This document shows, piece after piece, positions 1 through 8,021 of a DNA stretch of 12,740 nt. The position numbers were made by a program, and so were the translations under genes. The stretch spans positions 1 through 12,740 of the forward strand of contig CAYXUH010000048.1 of NCBI GenBank assembly GCA_964468685.1, given 5' to 3'. Origin of the DNA: UBA6078 sp964468685. Lineage in GTDB: Bacteria; Desulfobacterota; Syntrophia; Syntrophales; UBA2210. The notes beneath the pieces were generated by a model. The model was not told the origin of the DNA and did no database searches. It saw nothing but the letters and a program-made list of their open reading frames with translations. The first letter of the stretch is position 1; each line of letters starts with the position of its first letter.

Positions 1-1056
1 CCCCGCATTGCCGAGCAGAAGCCCATCCGCTCCGCCGCTGTTGACCGCCACTGACGCGAAGATTCCGGTTGCGAGTGTCCCCCAGATGCCGCCGATGCCG
101 TGTACGCCGAAGACATCGAGTGAATCATCATAACCGAGCAGGGGTTTGAGTTTGGCGACTGCGAGGTAGCAGATGATGCCCGCAATCAATCCGATCGGTA
201 TCGCGGAGAGGAGGCTGACAAATCCGCAGGCCGGTGTGATGGCGACAAGTCCCGCGACCACGCCGCTGACGATACCAAGAACCGTCGGTGCTCCATCCAT
301 CTTCCATTCCATAAAGGCCCACGCCAATCCCGCCGCTGCCGCTGCGGTATTTGTAGTGACAAACGCGTTTGCGGCAAGGCCGCCCGCTTCGAGGGCGCTC
401 CCCGCGTTAAACCCGAACCAGCCGATCCACAGGAGCGCGCCGCCCAGAAAGGTTATCGGCAGGTTATGGGGGGAGAACGACTGCTTCTCATACCCAAGCC
501 TCTTGCCAATCATAATGGCCACAACCAGCGCCGAAATACCCGAGCTGACATGGACAACGATGCCTCCCGCGAAATCGAGAGCGCCGATCCCTCCCAGCCA
601 GCCGCCGGCTCCCCAGACCCAGTGGACTATTGGATCGTACACGAATGTCGTCCACAGGAGCGTGAAGAGGACAAGCGCCGAGAACTTCATTCGCCCTGCG
701 AAGGCGCCCACCATCAGTGCCGGGGTGATAATGGCAAACATGGCCTGAAATATCATAAAGACCAGATGCGGTATCGTGCTGCCATATATGGAACTGGGCT
801 CCTGGCCGACGCCCCTGAGGCCGATCCAATCAAGGCTTCCAATAATGCCGTAGCCCGTATCGGGGCCAAATGACAGTGAGTAGCCGAATAATACCCACTG
901 CAGACTCACCAGACAGATAATGGCAAAACACTGCGTCAGAATGGAAAGGATGTTTTTCCTCCTCGCCATCCCCCCATAGAAAAAGGCCACACCCGGGGTC
1001 ATAATAAACACCAGCGCGGCACAGACCATCACCCATGCTGTATCTCCTGCATTCAT
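1..1056 (-). CDS. amt: Ammonium transporter (Amt/MEP/Rh family), 3' end beyond window
   Basis: Inner-membrane channel for ammonium uptake. The reverse strand reads open from ATG at 1056 to the left edge, 352 codons, so the C-terminal end (about 50-100 residues by family length) is missing. Visible landmarks: the N-terminal helix with FYGGMARRKN; the signature DFAGGIVVH, with Asp161 and the first pore histidine His169; the pore segment GWFGFNAGSALEAGG; and VHGIGGIWG with the second pore histidine His319. These match the AmtB residues Asp160, His168 and His318. About ten hydrophobic helices are present, and there is no cleavable signal before the first one. The start is supported by GGAGGTGG just upstream (about 1061-1068). 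A sigma-54 promoter lies 52 bases further up, which fits nitrogen-limitation control by an NtrC-type activator. A PII gene often follows amt, but that position is outside the window. Confidence 0.96.
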   Translation of the reverse strand, partial: MNAGDTAWVMVCAALVFIMTPGVAFFYGGMARRKNILSILTQCFAIICLVSLQWVLFGYSLSFGPDTGYGIIGSLDWIGLRGVGQEPSSIYGSTIPHLVFMIFQAMFAIITPALMVGAFAGRMKFSALVLFTLLWTTFVYDPIVHWVWGAGGWLGGIGALDFAGGIVVHVSSGISALVVAIMIGKRLGYEKQSFSPHNLPITFLGGALLWIGWFGFNAGSALEAGGLAANAFVTTNTAAAAAGLAWAFMEWKMDGAPTVLGIVSGVVAGLVAITPACGFVSLLSAIPIGLIAGIICYLAVAKLKPLLGYDDSLDVFGVHGIGGIWGTLATGIFASVAVNSGGADGLLLGNAG

Positions 1057-1107
1057 GCCTTCCACCTCCACCACTTGTTTTTTCAGAATACAACATTTCA
1101 GAAAGAA

Positions 1108-1123
1108 AGCAATTCTGGTGCCA
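1108..1123 (-). promoter_or_regulatory. Sigma-54 (-24/-12) promoter for amt
   Basis: The minus strand reads TGGCACCAGAATTGCT, which fits the sigma-54 consensus TGGCAC-N5-TTGCT throughout. The invariant GG (1122-1121) and GC (1110-1109) are ten bases apart, as required. It points toward amt and predicts a transcript start near 1097 and a leader of about 40 bases with a good ribosome site. Sigma-54 control of ammonium channels is well established, so sequence and context agree. Confidence 0.9.
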
Positions 1124-1196
1124 AAAGGACATAATGCAATAAATGGTTAATATGGTTGTTGTATATATTTTATAAAAATTTTAATGACCACACGGC

Positions 1197-1232
1197 ACGG
1201 TACCGTAAAGCAGACAAAACTACAATATTGTA
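1197..1232. promoter_or_regulatory. Two perfect palindromes, candidate activator or operator sites
   Basis: ACGGTACCGT (1197-1206) is a perfect 10-base palindrome and TACAATATTGTA (1221-1232) a perfect 12-base palindrome. They lie about 75-110 bases behind the sigma-54 promoter of amt, where enhancer-binding activators usually sit. They could equally serve the divergent gene. Neither matches the enteric NtrC site closely, so the bound protein is unknown. The rest of the 1057-1375 gap is AT-rich around 1140-1190; I see no small gene in it. Confidence 0.35.
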
Positions 1233-1351
1233 ATATTCGCTCGTGTCCGTTCAGGGGATAGTATAGTCTGTCGAAGTCTGATATCATGGTAAACATTTCT
1301 AAAGGGTGAATGTAGCGGGGGCGTAGCAGGAATTGTTTCGGGATTATACCG

Positions 1352-1366
1352 CCTCCTGTGGAGGGG
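1352..1366 (+). promoter_or_regulatory. Ribosome binding site inside a small hairpin
   Basis: GGAGGGG (1360-1366) lies 9 bases before ATG 1376 and decides that start over the in-frame GTG at 1358, which has no Shine-Dalgarno match ahead of it. The five bases CCTCC (1352-1356) are the exact complement of GGAGG (1360-1364), with loop TGT. The messenger could therefore fold to hide its own ribosome site. Confidence 0.5.
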
Positions 1367-1375
1367 CTGCCATTT

Positions 1376-4300
1376 ATGAATCGATCTATTTCGAAATCCC
1401 TGTTTGACAGGCAGGACCATGAACTGTTGATTATCGTCAATGAGGTCCTGGGTCGGGACAAATCGCGCGAACATCTGAAGAATCTCCTGAATCCGTATCT
1501 CCACCCGCACGGGATCAAGGAGATGGCGGCATCGAAGGGACTGCGCGTCGCCTACGCGGTTATCCATCTGCTCAATTCTCTTGAGGTTGGCGGGGCCGAG
1601 GATCGGCTGAGAGCCCTGCGTTCCCTCCGGGATGAGGTGCTCTATAGCGCCCAGACCTTTCTTCGCAGGAATACGGCGAGGGTTCTCCTGCAGATTATGA
1701 AAAGATTGGTGCAGGCCCGTGGGGACTACCCTCGCCAACTGGAACTGGCACATGATTTTCGCATGGCGGCGTCAGGGAAGCCCCGCGTCGTGCGGGAGCA
1801 GTTGAGGCGGTATCACCTCCTCGAAATGCCGGAGGAATGGAATCAGATCGCGACCGATGATCATGTCCACGATGTTAACACCAAGGGACGAAAATCTCCC
1901 ACCCACCTGATCATGGATGCGTGGATCAAGGGAATCCGAAGACTCAAGGTGATCTACTACAATCATGTAAGCGCGGATGTCGCCGGTGAACTTCTGGAAG
2001 CGGCCGGGATTATGGGGATCAGAGTCAGGGTCGGCGTTGAGTTCCCCGCGAGATTTTACGACCGGTATGTCCAGTTCATATGGGCGCCGCGCGGGCTCCT
2101 CGACGCGCAGGACTATCTGAATTTTCTAAAGGACGAGGCTGTTGAATCCTTCATGGCCGAGGGGCGGAAGATCTCGGACTACCAGCGACGCTATGTCATG
2201 GCGATGCTCGGGGAGTTTAACGACAGACACCGGCACACCATAGAGGAAAGCTACGGATTTGTTCCCCCCTCCCTGGGTCGTGAGGGCTTTCTCTCGTTTG
2301 TGGGGGCAGGGCAGGCGTCTCTGCTGCACCTGGCCGAATTTGCGTATACACAGATGCTTCCTGTTATGAAGGACCATGTCGCCGGCCTGCGGAAGCGCTA
2401 TACGAAGGCCGGGCCTGAAGAGCGTGACCGAATGACAGCCGTGGTGGAGGAACTGGGCCGGCTGGATTCGGAGGCGATCCTGGAGCGGTACCTGCGTCCG
2501 GCAAAAAACCCCTCCGTTCCGGATCCCCACGTGCCGTCCGACGGGGAGAATGTCCCGGATCTGTTGAACCTGTCGCCGCGCGAACTGCTCGAACGACTGG
2601 GCCGTCTCAATGCCGGCTATAGCATTACCCTCTCCCTTGGCGATCTGGCCGTCGAAGATGTCATTGAACTCCTCTATGACTGCCAGGGCCTGATAACGCA
2701 TCTGGAGGTGTTCAATCTCAAGGATTACGTGACCGGCAAGGTGGTCCATGACGCCACAATCAATGACCTGCAGATGGCTATCAATGAGGATAACGTTATT
2801 GTATTGAAGCGCATTATACGCGAGGCCATCGGGAACGTGAGCGACGAGAATCTGGCGAGGGCCGATACGCTAAAGAGAATCCTGCATGACATCTCCACCT
2901 TTCGATCATATTATAAGGGCACGCTTCTCAAGAGTCGTGTCGGAAGCGATTCCAGCGGGCGTTCGCATCATCTCTACGGGATGGGACTCGTCATTCGTGA
3001 TACCCTCCCCCGCAAGGCGCAGAGAGAGATACTCAAGGAATCCCCCTCCTCCCGGCTGACCGTTCCCCTGCACACCACGGTCTACCTGCGTACGAGCTAC
3101 TTCCCGCGCACGAGCCCCGGCCGGGTGGCAGGTGCCCTGTACCGTCTGGCGGAGCGCCTTCCCGGCCTGCGCTCTATCGGCAAGAGGCGCGTGGAGAAGT
3201 GGGAGATCGAACGGTACTCCACCCGTATAGGGGCTGGGGGGAATGTGGTCGCGTTGGGCGGACTGGACGAAAAGGGTCCCCATGAATTTCCTCTTGAATC
3301 CCCGAGTGTACAGGAGGCCCGGACGGCACCGTCCTGGAGATACTTGAGGAGCGGCCTGAAAAACTGGATCAAGGTGCTGGTCGGGTTTGTCCCTGCCTTT
3401 CTCACCTTTTACCTTACGAAAGACTGGTGGCTCCTTGCCTGGTTTGGGGCCTTTATCTGGTTCGGGATCACGGGGGCGCGCAATATTATCCAGTCCGTCC
3501 TGGGGAGCGGAGGTATCCGCCGGTCCCCCCTGCTGAAATGGAACGATTATGTCAGCTGGGACCGCCTGTCGGACTCCCTGCTCTTTACGGGATTTTCCGT
3601 TCCCCTCCTCGATTACGTGGTAAAGACCCTTCTGCTCGACAGGCTGTTTGGTATCACGACAACTACCAGTCCGGTCATGCTGTACACGATGATAGCCCTG
3701 GCAAACGGACTGTACCTCTCGGCGCACAATATCTTCCGTGGTTTGCCCCGGGGCGCGGCATTCGCAAACCTCTTCAGGACGATTCTCTCCATCCCCCTTG
3801 CCGTTGTCTTCAGTATGGTGGCAGGCGATATCCTCTTCGCGAGCGGGATCTCCGATGCCAATGCCGTCCTCCAGAAGTGGGCGGCCGTCATCTCGAAAGG
3901 GGCGTCCGACTGTGTGGCCGGTTTCATAGAGGGGATTGCCGACCGGTACCAGAATATCCGTACCCGGATGTGGGACTATCGAAGCAAGCTTGCGCAGTTG
4001 TTCGATACGTACACCGAGCTGGAACTGTTGTTCCCCGAGTCTGACGTGTGCGAGATGCTGGAATCCCCCAAGAAGTTTATACGCACCGTCAAGGACAGAA
4101 AACAGAATCTCGAGAAGGTAGTCATCATAAACGCGCTCGACCTGTTATATTTCTGGATGTACCAGCCTCGTGCCACCAGCGCGCTGCGCGCGGTTGTGCG
4201 AAAGATGTCTCCCGAGGAGCGCCGGATCTTTGTCCGCACCCAATCGGTGCTTGCGATGAACAGGGAGATAAGCCAGCTGTTTGTCGATGGGATTGTGGGA

Positions 4301-4378
4301 AAAAATTTCTCGAAGGCGCTCTCCTTCTATCTGGACCGCTCCGGACAGTACCTGAAGGATATACAAAGGATGGCATAA
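1376..4378 (+). CDS. Large multi-pass membrane protein of unknown function
   Basis: A 1000-residue protein that I do not recognise. Residues 1-660 look soluble. Residues about 665-825 hold roughly five hydrophobic segments (about 665-681, 684-701, 730-757, 765-788, 794-823), rich in Trp, Phe and Leu. Residues about 860-1000 are a charged soluble tail. There is no signal peptide. Around residues 187-241 a strand-helix-strand stretch ending in GVEF (220-223) and followed by VQFIWAPRG recalls the PHP-type metal-dependent barrel, but the usual His-rich metal motif is not evident (only NH at 196-197), so this is a weak resemblance. A second strand-helix unit with THLEVFNLKDY lies near residues 420-450. 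Start chosen at ATG 1376 because GGAGGGG precedes it; GTG 1358 would add six residues. The phosphodiesterase gene begins 19 bases after the stop, so the two are probably cotranscribed, suggesting a role near membrane lipid or glycerophosphodiester metabolism. That role is inference only. Confidence 0.85.
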   Translation: MNRSISKSLFDRQDHELLIIVNEVLGRDKSREHLKNLLNPYLHPHGIKEMAASKGLRVAYAVIHLLNSLEVGGAEDRLRALRSLRDEVLYSAQTFLRRNTARVLLQIMKRLVQARGDYPRQLELAHDFRMAASGKPRVVREQLRRYHLLEMPEEWNQIATDDHVHDVNTKGRKSPTHLIMDAWIKGIRRLKVIYYNHVSADVAGELLEAAGIMGIRVRVGVEFPARFYDRYVQFIWAPRGLLDAQDYLNFLKDEAVESFMAEGRKISDYQRRYVMAMLGEFNDRHRHTIEESYGFVPPSLGREGFLSFVGAGQASLLHLAEFAYTQMLPVMKDHVAGLRKRYTKAGPEERDRMTAVVEELGRLDSEAILERYLRPAKNPSVPDPHVPSDGENVPDLLNLSPRELLERLGRLNAGYSITLSLGDLAVEDVIELLYDCQGLITHLEVFNLKDYVTGKVVHDATINDLQMAINEDNVIVLKRIIREAIGNVSDENLARADTLKRILHDISTFRSYYKGTLLKSRVGSDSSGRSHHLYGMGLVIRDTLPRKAQREILKESPSSRLTVPLHTTVYLRTSYFPRTSPGRVAGALYRLAERLPGLRSIGKRRVEKWEIERYSTRIGAGGNVVALGGLDEKGPHEFPLESPSVQEARTAPSWRYLRSGLKNWIKVLVGFVPAFLTFYLTKDWWLLAWFGAFIWFGITGARNIIQSVLGSGGIRRSPLLKWNDYVSWDRLSDSLLFTGFSVPLLDYVVKTLLLDRLFGITTTTSPVMLYTMIALANGLYLSAHNIFRGLPRGAAFANLFRTILSIPLAVVFSMVAGDILFASGISDANAVLQKWAAVISKGASDCVAGFIEGIADRYQNIRTRMWDYRSKLAQLFDTYTELELLFPESDVCEMLESPKKFIRTVKDRKQNLEKVVIINALDLLYFWMYQPRATSALRAVVRKMSPEERRIFVRTQSVLAMNREISQLFVDGIVGKNFSKALSFYLDRSGQYLKDIQRMA

Positions 4379-4397
4379 GGATTCGAGGTAAAGGCAT

Positions 4398-5204
4398 ATG
4401 ACACTCATTATAGCCCACCGTGGGGCGCGCAGTCTCGCCCCCGAAAACACGCTGGCGGCGGCCCGCACGGCCCGTGAGGCAGGCTCCGATCTCTGGGAAA
4501 CGGATGTCACGGTTACAAAGGGCGGGGAGCTCGTGCTTCTGCACGATGAGTCCCTGGCCCGCACCACCGATGTTCGGGACCGGTTCCCGAACCGCGAACC
4601 GTGGCACTGCTCGGCCTTTATCCTGCGTGAGATTCGTTTGCTGGATGCGGCCTCCTGGTTTGTGCAAGCTGACCCCTTCGGCCAAATCGCGGCGGGGGTG
4701 GTCGGGAAGGAAGACCTGTCGGCTTACCGTGGTGAAAGAATCCCCACGCTGCGCGAAGCCCTCCAGTTTACACGTGATACCTCCTTCCCCGTTAATCTGG
4801 AATTGAAACGTCTCCCCCCGGCCCTGCAAGGGTTCCCCCTCGTTGAACGGGTACTGGCGATGATCGAGACCCTTGGAATGGACCATGGGCTTGTTACCAT
4901 CTCTTCCTTTCACCATGAATGGCTGCGAGAGGTGCGGACGCGAACCACCTCAATTGCGGTACAGGCCCTCATCGGCGATTCCGAGGCCGATCCCCCGGAC
5001 TGGGGGGGAGATCTGGAATTTGGAACGTACAACGTCCACAGCACCCTGATAGACGAAGAACAGGTTCGCCTGGTAACGCAGAGGGGCATATCCCTGAATC
5101 TCTTCACCGTGAATGAAGAGGAGGACCTGCTTCGATTCACCCGGGCTGGGGTGACCGGCCTGTTCACGGACTTTCCGCAGAGGGCGGTTGCTCTCTTGCG
5201 GTAG
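4398..5204 (+). CDS. ugpQ: Cytoplasmic glycerophosphodiester phosphodiesterase
   Basis: Hydrolyses glycerophosphodiesters (deacylated phospholipid headgroups) to glycerol-3-phosphate and an alcohol. The 268 residues cover the GDPD barrel from end to end: the opening IIAHRGARSLAPENT (His7, Arg8, Glu16, Asn17); the metal and catalytic group Glu34, Asp36 and His49 in WETDVTVTKGGELVLLHDE; NLELKR with Glu135 and Lys137; and the closing GVTGLFTDFP. There is no signal peptide, so it is cytoplasmic like UgpQ rather than periplasmic like GlpQ. ATG 4398 has GAGGT 8 bases upstream. The loop after His49 (about residues 60-110) is long, which is common in this family. It sits between the large membrane protein and glpABC, and its product is the substrate of GlpABC. 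Confidence 0.93.
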   Translation: MTLIIAHRGARSLAPENTLAAARTAREAGSDLWETDVTVTKGGELVLLHDESLARTTDVRDRFPNREPWHCSAFILREIRLLDAASWFVQADPFGQIAAGVVGKEDLSAYRGERIPTLREALQFTRDTSFPVNLELKRLPPALQGFPLVERVLAMIETLGMDHGLVTISSFHHEWLREVRTRTTSIAVQALIGDSEADPPDWGGDLEFGTYNVHSTLIDEEQVRLVTQRGISLNLFTVNEEEDLLRFTRAGVTGLFTDFPQRAVALLR

Positions 5205-5255
5205 CTGTCTGTCCTTGCTCCGGTCCTCTTCCCGTCGCCTCCTGCAGCGGTATTT

Positions 5256-5275
5256 CAACACTTGCATTGGTGTTG
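5256..5275. promoter_or_regulatory. Inverted repeat, candidate operator before glpA
   Basis: CAACAC (5256-5261) and GTGTTG (5270-5275) form a perfect 6-base inverted repeat over 20 bases in the 127-base gap before glpA. Possible promoter boxes overlap or follow it: TTGCAT (5262-5267) with TAGAGA (5285-5290), or TTGGTA (5273-5278) with AGTAAT (5296-5301). Both are weak. The layout fits a repressor controlling glpABC. The half-sites do not match the enteric GlpR operator, so the regulator is unidentified. Confidence 0.35.
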
Positions 5276-5331
5276 GTATTTTAGTAGAGAAAAGAGTAAT
5301 ATCAAGTTATTATGACAATCGGTGATCTTCC

Positions 5332-6834
5332 ATGATCAGGACGGACGTCATTATTATCGGAGGCGGTTCCACGGGCTGCGGGATAGCGAGAGACCTGGCG
5401 CTCAGAGGCATACCGCACTGTCTGATCGAGAAGGGTGATTTCGCCGCCGGGGCGACAGGCGCGTGTCACGGACTTCTCCACAGTGGGGGTCGGTACGTAG
5501 TGAACGACCCCGAAGCGGCGGCCGAGTGTATTGCCGAGAATAGGATCCTGCGCAAGATCGGCAGAAAATGCGTGGAGCAGACAGGGGGACTATTTGTGCG
5601 TCTCCCCGGCGACTCGAAGAGATTCAGGGATCTGTTCCTGAAAGGGTGCGAGGAGATAGGGATCGCTACCGAGGAACTCTCCCCGAGCAGGGCCCTCGAT
5701 CTTGTTCCCAAGCTGAACCCATCTCTGGAAGAGGCGATCAGGGTTCCCGACTGCTCAATCGATCCATTCAGACTGTGCATGCTCAACATCACCTCGTCTC
5801 AGAAGCGAGGCGGCCAGATCCTCACCCACCACAGAGCAATAGAGATTATCAGGGAACACGGCCGGTGCGTCGGCGTCAAGGCCCGTGAAGAAGCCACATC
5901 CGAAGTCAAAGAAATCAGAGGAAAGGTCATTATCAATGCCACGGGCGCGTGGGGGGATCAGGTGGCGCGCCTGGCTGGCGGCAGCGTGCCGATAACCCTG
6001 TCCAAGGGGAGCCTAGTCGTCACAAATCACCGGATTACCAATATGGTGATCAACCGGCTGCGGCCTTCGTCCGATGGGGATATCGTTGTCCCGAACGAGG
6101 CGGTCTGCCTTGCCGGTACGACCTCTATGACCGTTACCGATCCCGACCGCATCGGTGTTGACCCGGCTGAAGTGGATATTATCGCCACCCAGGTGCAGCA
6201 GATGCTTCCGGATTTTGGCACGACTCGACTGATCAGGACCTATGCGGGTGTTCGGGGGTTGCTGAAGGCTGATGGTGAGAACGGCAGGGCGATATCCCGG
6301 GGCTTCCGAATCATAGACCACCAGGACGGGCTCTTTACTATTATGGGGGGGAAACTTACCACCTACCGGCTTATGGCGGAAAAGATGACCGACAGCGTCA
6401 TGGCAGTCTTCGGCCTGAAGACGAAGTGCCGGACGGCGGAGCTTCCCCTTGAGGGGCAGGAAGAACTGCGGGGGTATCCCCTTTCCAGCCGATTGAAGAC
6501 CCTGGAAGGTATCGTGTGTGAATGTGAGCTGGTGACGGCAGATACCGTAGAGCGAGTTGCCGGTCAGATCGGCACCAGGCATATCGGAGATATCCAGCAC
6601 CGAACGCGGCTGGGGATGGGGCCCTGTCAGGGAGGGTTCTGCACGTACCGGGCGCTGGGGATCATGCAGGAGATGGGAAAGATGACGCCCGAGGACTCAA
6701 TGCGCGTGCTCGGGGAATTTCTTCAGAGGAGATTCAAGGGGATCAAGCCGGCGCTCTGGGGTGATCAGCTACGCGAAGAACAGCTTGTTGAATATATCTA
6801 CCTCGGTATCCTGAACATGGAGCAGGAACAATGA
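5332..6834 (+). CDS. glpA: Anaerobic glycerol-3-phosphate dehydrogenase, subunit A
   Basis: FAD-binding catalytic subunit that oxidises glycerol-3-phosphate to dihydroxyacetone phosphate. The 500 residues start with a Rossmann FAD motif (VIIIGGGSTGCGIARDLA) followed by EKGDFAAGATGACHGLLHSG, typical of the GlpA/GlpD flavoprotein family. The middle domain ends in GGKLTTYRLMAEKM. The C-terminal part holds a BFD-like [2Fe-2S] domain with Cys396, Cys398, Cys432 and Cys437 (VCEC and GPCQGGFC), which GlpD lacks and GlpA has. E. coli GlpA is about 540 residues, so this copy is slightly short but complete in motifs. The start has only a weak ribosome site (GGTGAT, about 5 bases away). A 7-codon reading frame from ATG 5312 ends in a TGA overlapping this ATG, so translation by re-initiation is possible. 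It overlaps glpB by 4 bases. Confidence 0.95.
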   Translation: MIRTDVIIIGGGSTGCGIARDLALRGIPHCLIEKGDFAAGATGACHGLLHSGGRYVVNDPEAAAECIAENRILRKIGRKCVEQTGGLFVRLPGDSKRFRDLFLKGCEEIGIATEELSPSRALDLVPKLNPSLEEAIRVPDCSIDPFRLCMLNITSSQKRGGQILTHHRAIEIIREHGRCVGVKAREEATSEVKEIRGKVIINATGAWGDQVARLAGGSVPITLSKGSLVVTNHRITNMVINRLRPSSDGDIVVPNEAVCLAGTTSMTVTDPDRIGVDPAEVDIIATQVQQMLPDFGTTRLIRTYAGVRGLLKADGENGRAISRGFRIIDHQDGLFTIMGGKLTTYRLMAEKMTDSVMAVFGLKTKCRTAELPLEGQEELRGYPLSSRLKTLEGIVCECELVTADTVERVAGQIGTRHIGDIQHRTRLGMGPCQGGFCTYRALGIMQEMGKMTPEDSMRVLGEFLQRRFKGIKPALWGDQLREEQLVEYIYLGILNMEQEQ

Positions 6835-8021
6835 ACGCCATATACGATGTCGTGATCATAGGCGGGGGAATGTCGGGGATGATGGCGGCGATCACGCTCG
6901 CGGAGAAGGGCAAAAAGGTCGCGGTCATCTCGAAGGGTGATCCCGTCTGCTGTTTTTCGACCGGGTGTATCGATGTGCTTGCGGATGGGGATGACCCCCT
7001 GGAGGGCATCGGTTCTCTGCCCGATAATCATCCCTATCATCTGGTCGGAGAAGACGCCATCGCGCACTCCCTTGAACTGTTCAAGAATATCATGTCTGAA
7101 GGGGGGATGCCGTATGTGGGGGATGCACATATAAACAGGAAGGTGCTGACCTCTCTGGGCAGGTGCAAGACCTCCTGTCTCGTCCCCGAGACAATGGAAT
7201 TCTCTGATTGCGATCCTGATGAATATATCCACGTCATATCGTTTTACAAGATGAAGGATTTCTATCCGCAGTACATTACGTCAAGATACCCGAACGCCGG
7301 ATATTCCGTATTCGACCCGGGTGTTATCACCACCCCGGGCATTGCTGAAAAGTTTGAAAACAAGACGTTTCTTGAAGAATTTATATCGTGGCTGCGGGGG
7401 CTCGATATCCCGGAGGGAAAGATCGCCCTGCCGGCCGTGCTGGGGAGAAGCCTTGCCGGGAAGGTGTACCATGAGATCTCCGCCGGATGCGGAAGGGAGG
7501 TCTTTGAAATACCCACGCTGCCCCCCTCCATGCCTGGGCTTCGGCTGTTCGGCGGTCTGAAAAATGTCTTGCTGCGAAGAGGGGTCAATCTCTACTGGGG
7601 AAGGGGCATATACAGTGTTGAAAAGCTCGGTAATCGGATCGAGGCCGTTACCCTTGACAGCGCCGGGAGGACGACGCGTGTGGAGGGGAGGGCGTTTATC
7701 CTCGCCACCGGTTCATTTATCAGCGGTGGACTGTACGCCTCGATGGACACCGTCAATGAGACGGTGTTCGATCTTCCCGCCTTCCTCCCCGGAGCGAGAG
7801 AGACCTGGTTCAACGATGATTTCTTCGCCTCCGGGCACGAGATAGAGAAAGCGGGCATACGGGTGGATCCATCCTTCAGGTCTGTTGATACGGAGATTGA
7901 GAACCTTTATGTGTGCGGGAGCATACTGGCTTTTTCAGAGGTAATGAAATACCGGTGTGGCCACGGAATGGCCATTGCCACGGGAGTGGCGGCCGCGAAC
8001 GTGTGTGGGGGGCTGGTATAG
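6831..8021 (+). CDS. glpB: Anaerobic glycerol-3-phosphate dehydrogenase, subunit B
   Basis: Second flavoprotein subunit of the GlpABC complex, thought to pass electrons from GlpA toward GlpC and the quinone pool. The 396 residues begin with the FAD-binding stretch YDVVIIGGGMSGMMAAITLA, then SKGDPVCCFSTGCIDVLADG, the region where GlpB proteins carry a conserved FSTG/FSSG-like motif. The C-terminal end has NLYVCGSILA and GHGMAIATGVAAAN, the flavin-closing segment of this family. Length is close to the E. coli protein (about 419). ATG overlaps the glpA stop as ATGA (6831-6834), with GGAG 8 bases upstream, so translation is probably coupled. The last base of its TAG stop is the first base of the glpC start. 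Confidence 0.92.
   Translation: MNAIYDVVIIGGGMSGMMAAITLAEKGKKVAVISKGDPVCCFSTGCIDVLADGDDPLEGIGSLPDNHPYHLVGEDAIAHSLELFKNIMSEGGMPYVGDAHINRKVLTSLGRCKTSCLVPETMEFSDCDPDEYIHVISFYKMKDFYPQYITSRYPNAGYSVFDPGVITTPGIAEKFENKTFLEEFISWLRGLDIPEGKIALPAVLGRSLAGKVYHEISAGCGREVFEIPTLPPSMPGLRLFGGLKNVLLRRGVNLYWGRGIYSVEKLGNRIEAVTLDSAGRTTRVEGRAFILATGSFISGGLYASMDTVNETVFDLPAFLPGARETWFNDDFFASGHEIEKAGIRVDPSFRSVDTEIENLYVCGSILAFSEVMKYRCGHGMAIATGVAAANVCGGLV

Noticed and set aside
173..873. Plus-strand open frames of 191 and 135 residues opposite amt
   Set aside because: They mirror the GC-rich codon pattern of amt, whose minus-strand frame has clear channel motifs throughout; their own translations are low-complexity and resemble nothing.
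2126..3727. Long minus-strand frames opposite the large membrane protein
   Set aside because: The plus frame is open for 1000 codons with coherent hydrophobic segments and a ribosome site; the antisense translations lack domain features and good starts.
7913..8020. A longer glpC starting inside glpB
   Set aside because: The extra 36 residues have no resemblance to GlpC, and GTG 8021 gives the usual one-base overlap with the glpB stop and the normal cysteine spacing.
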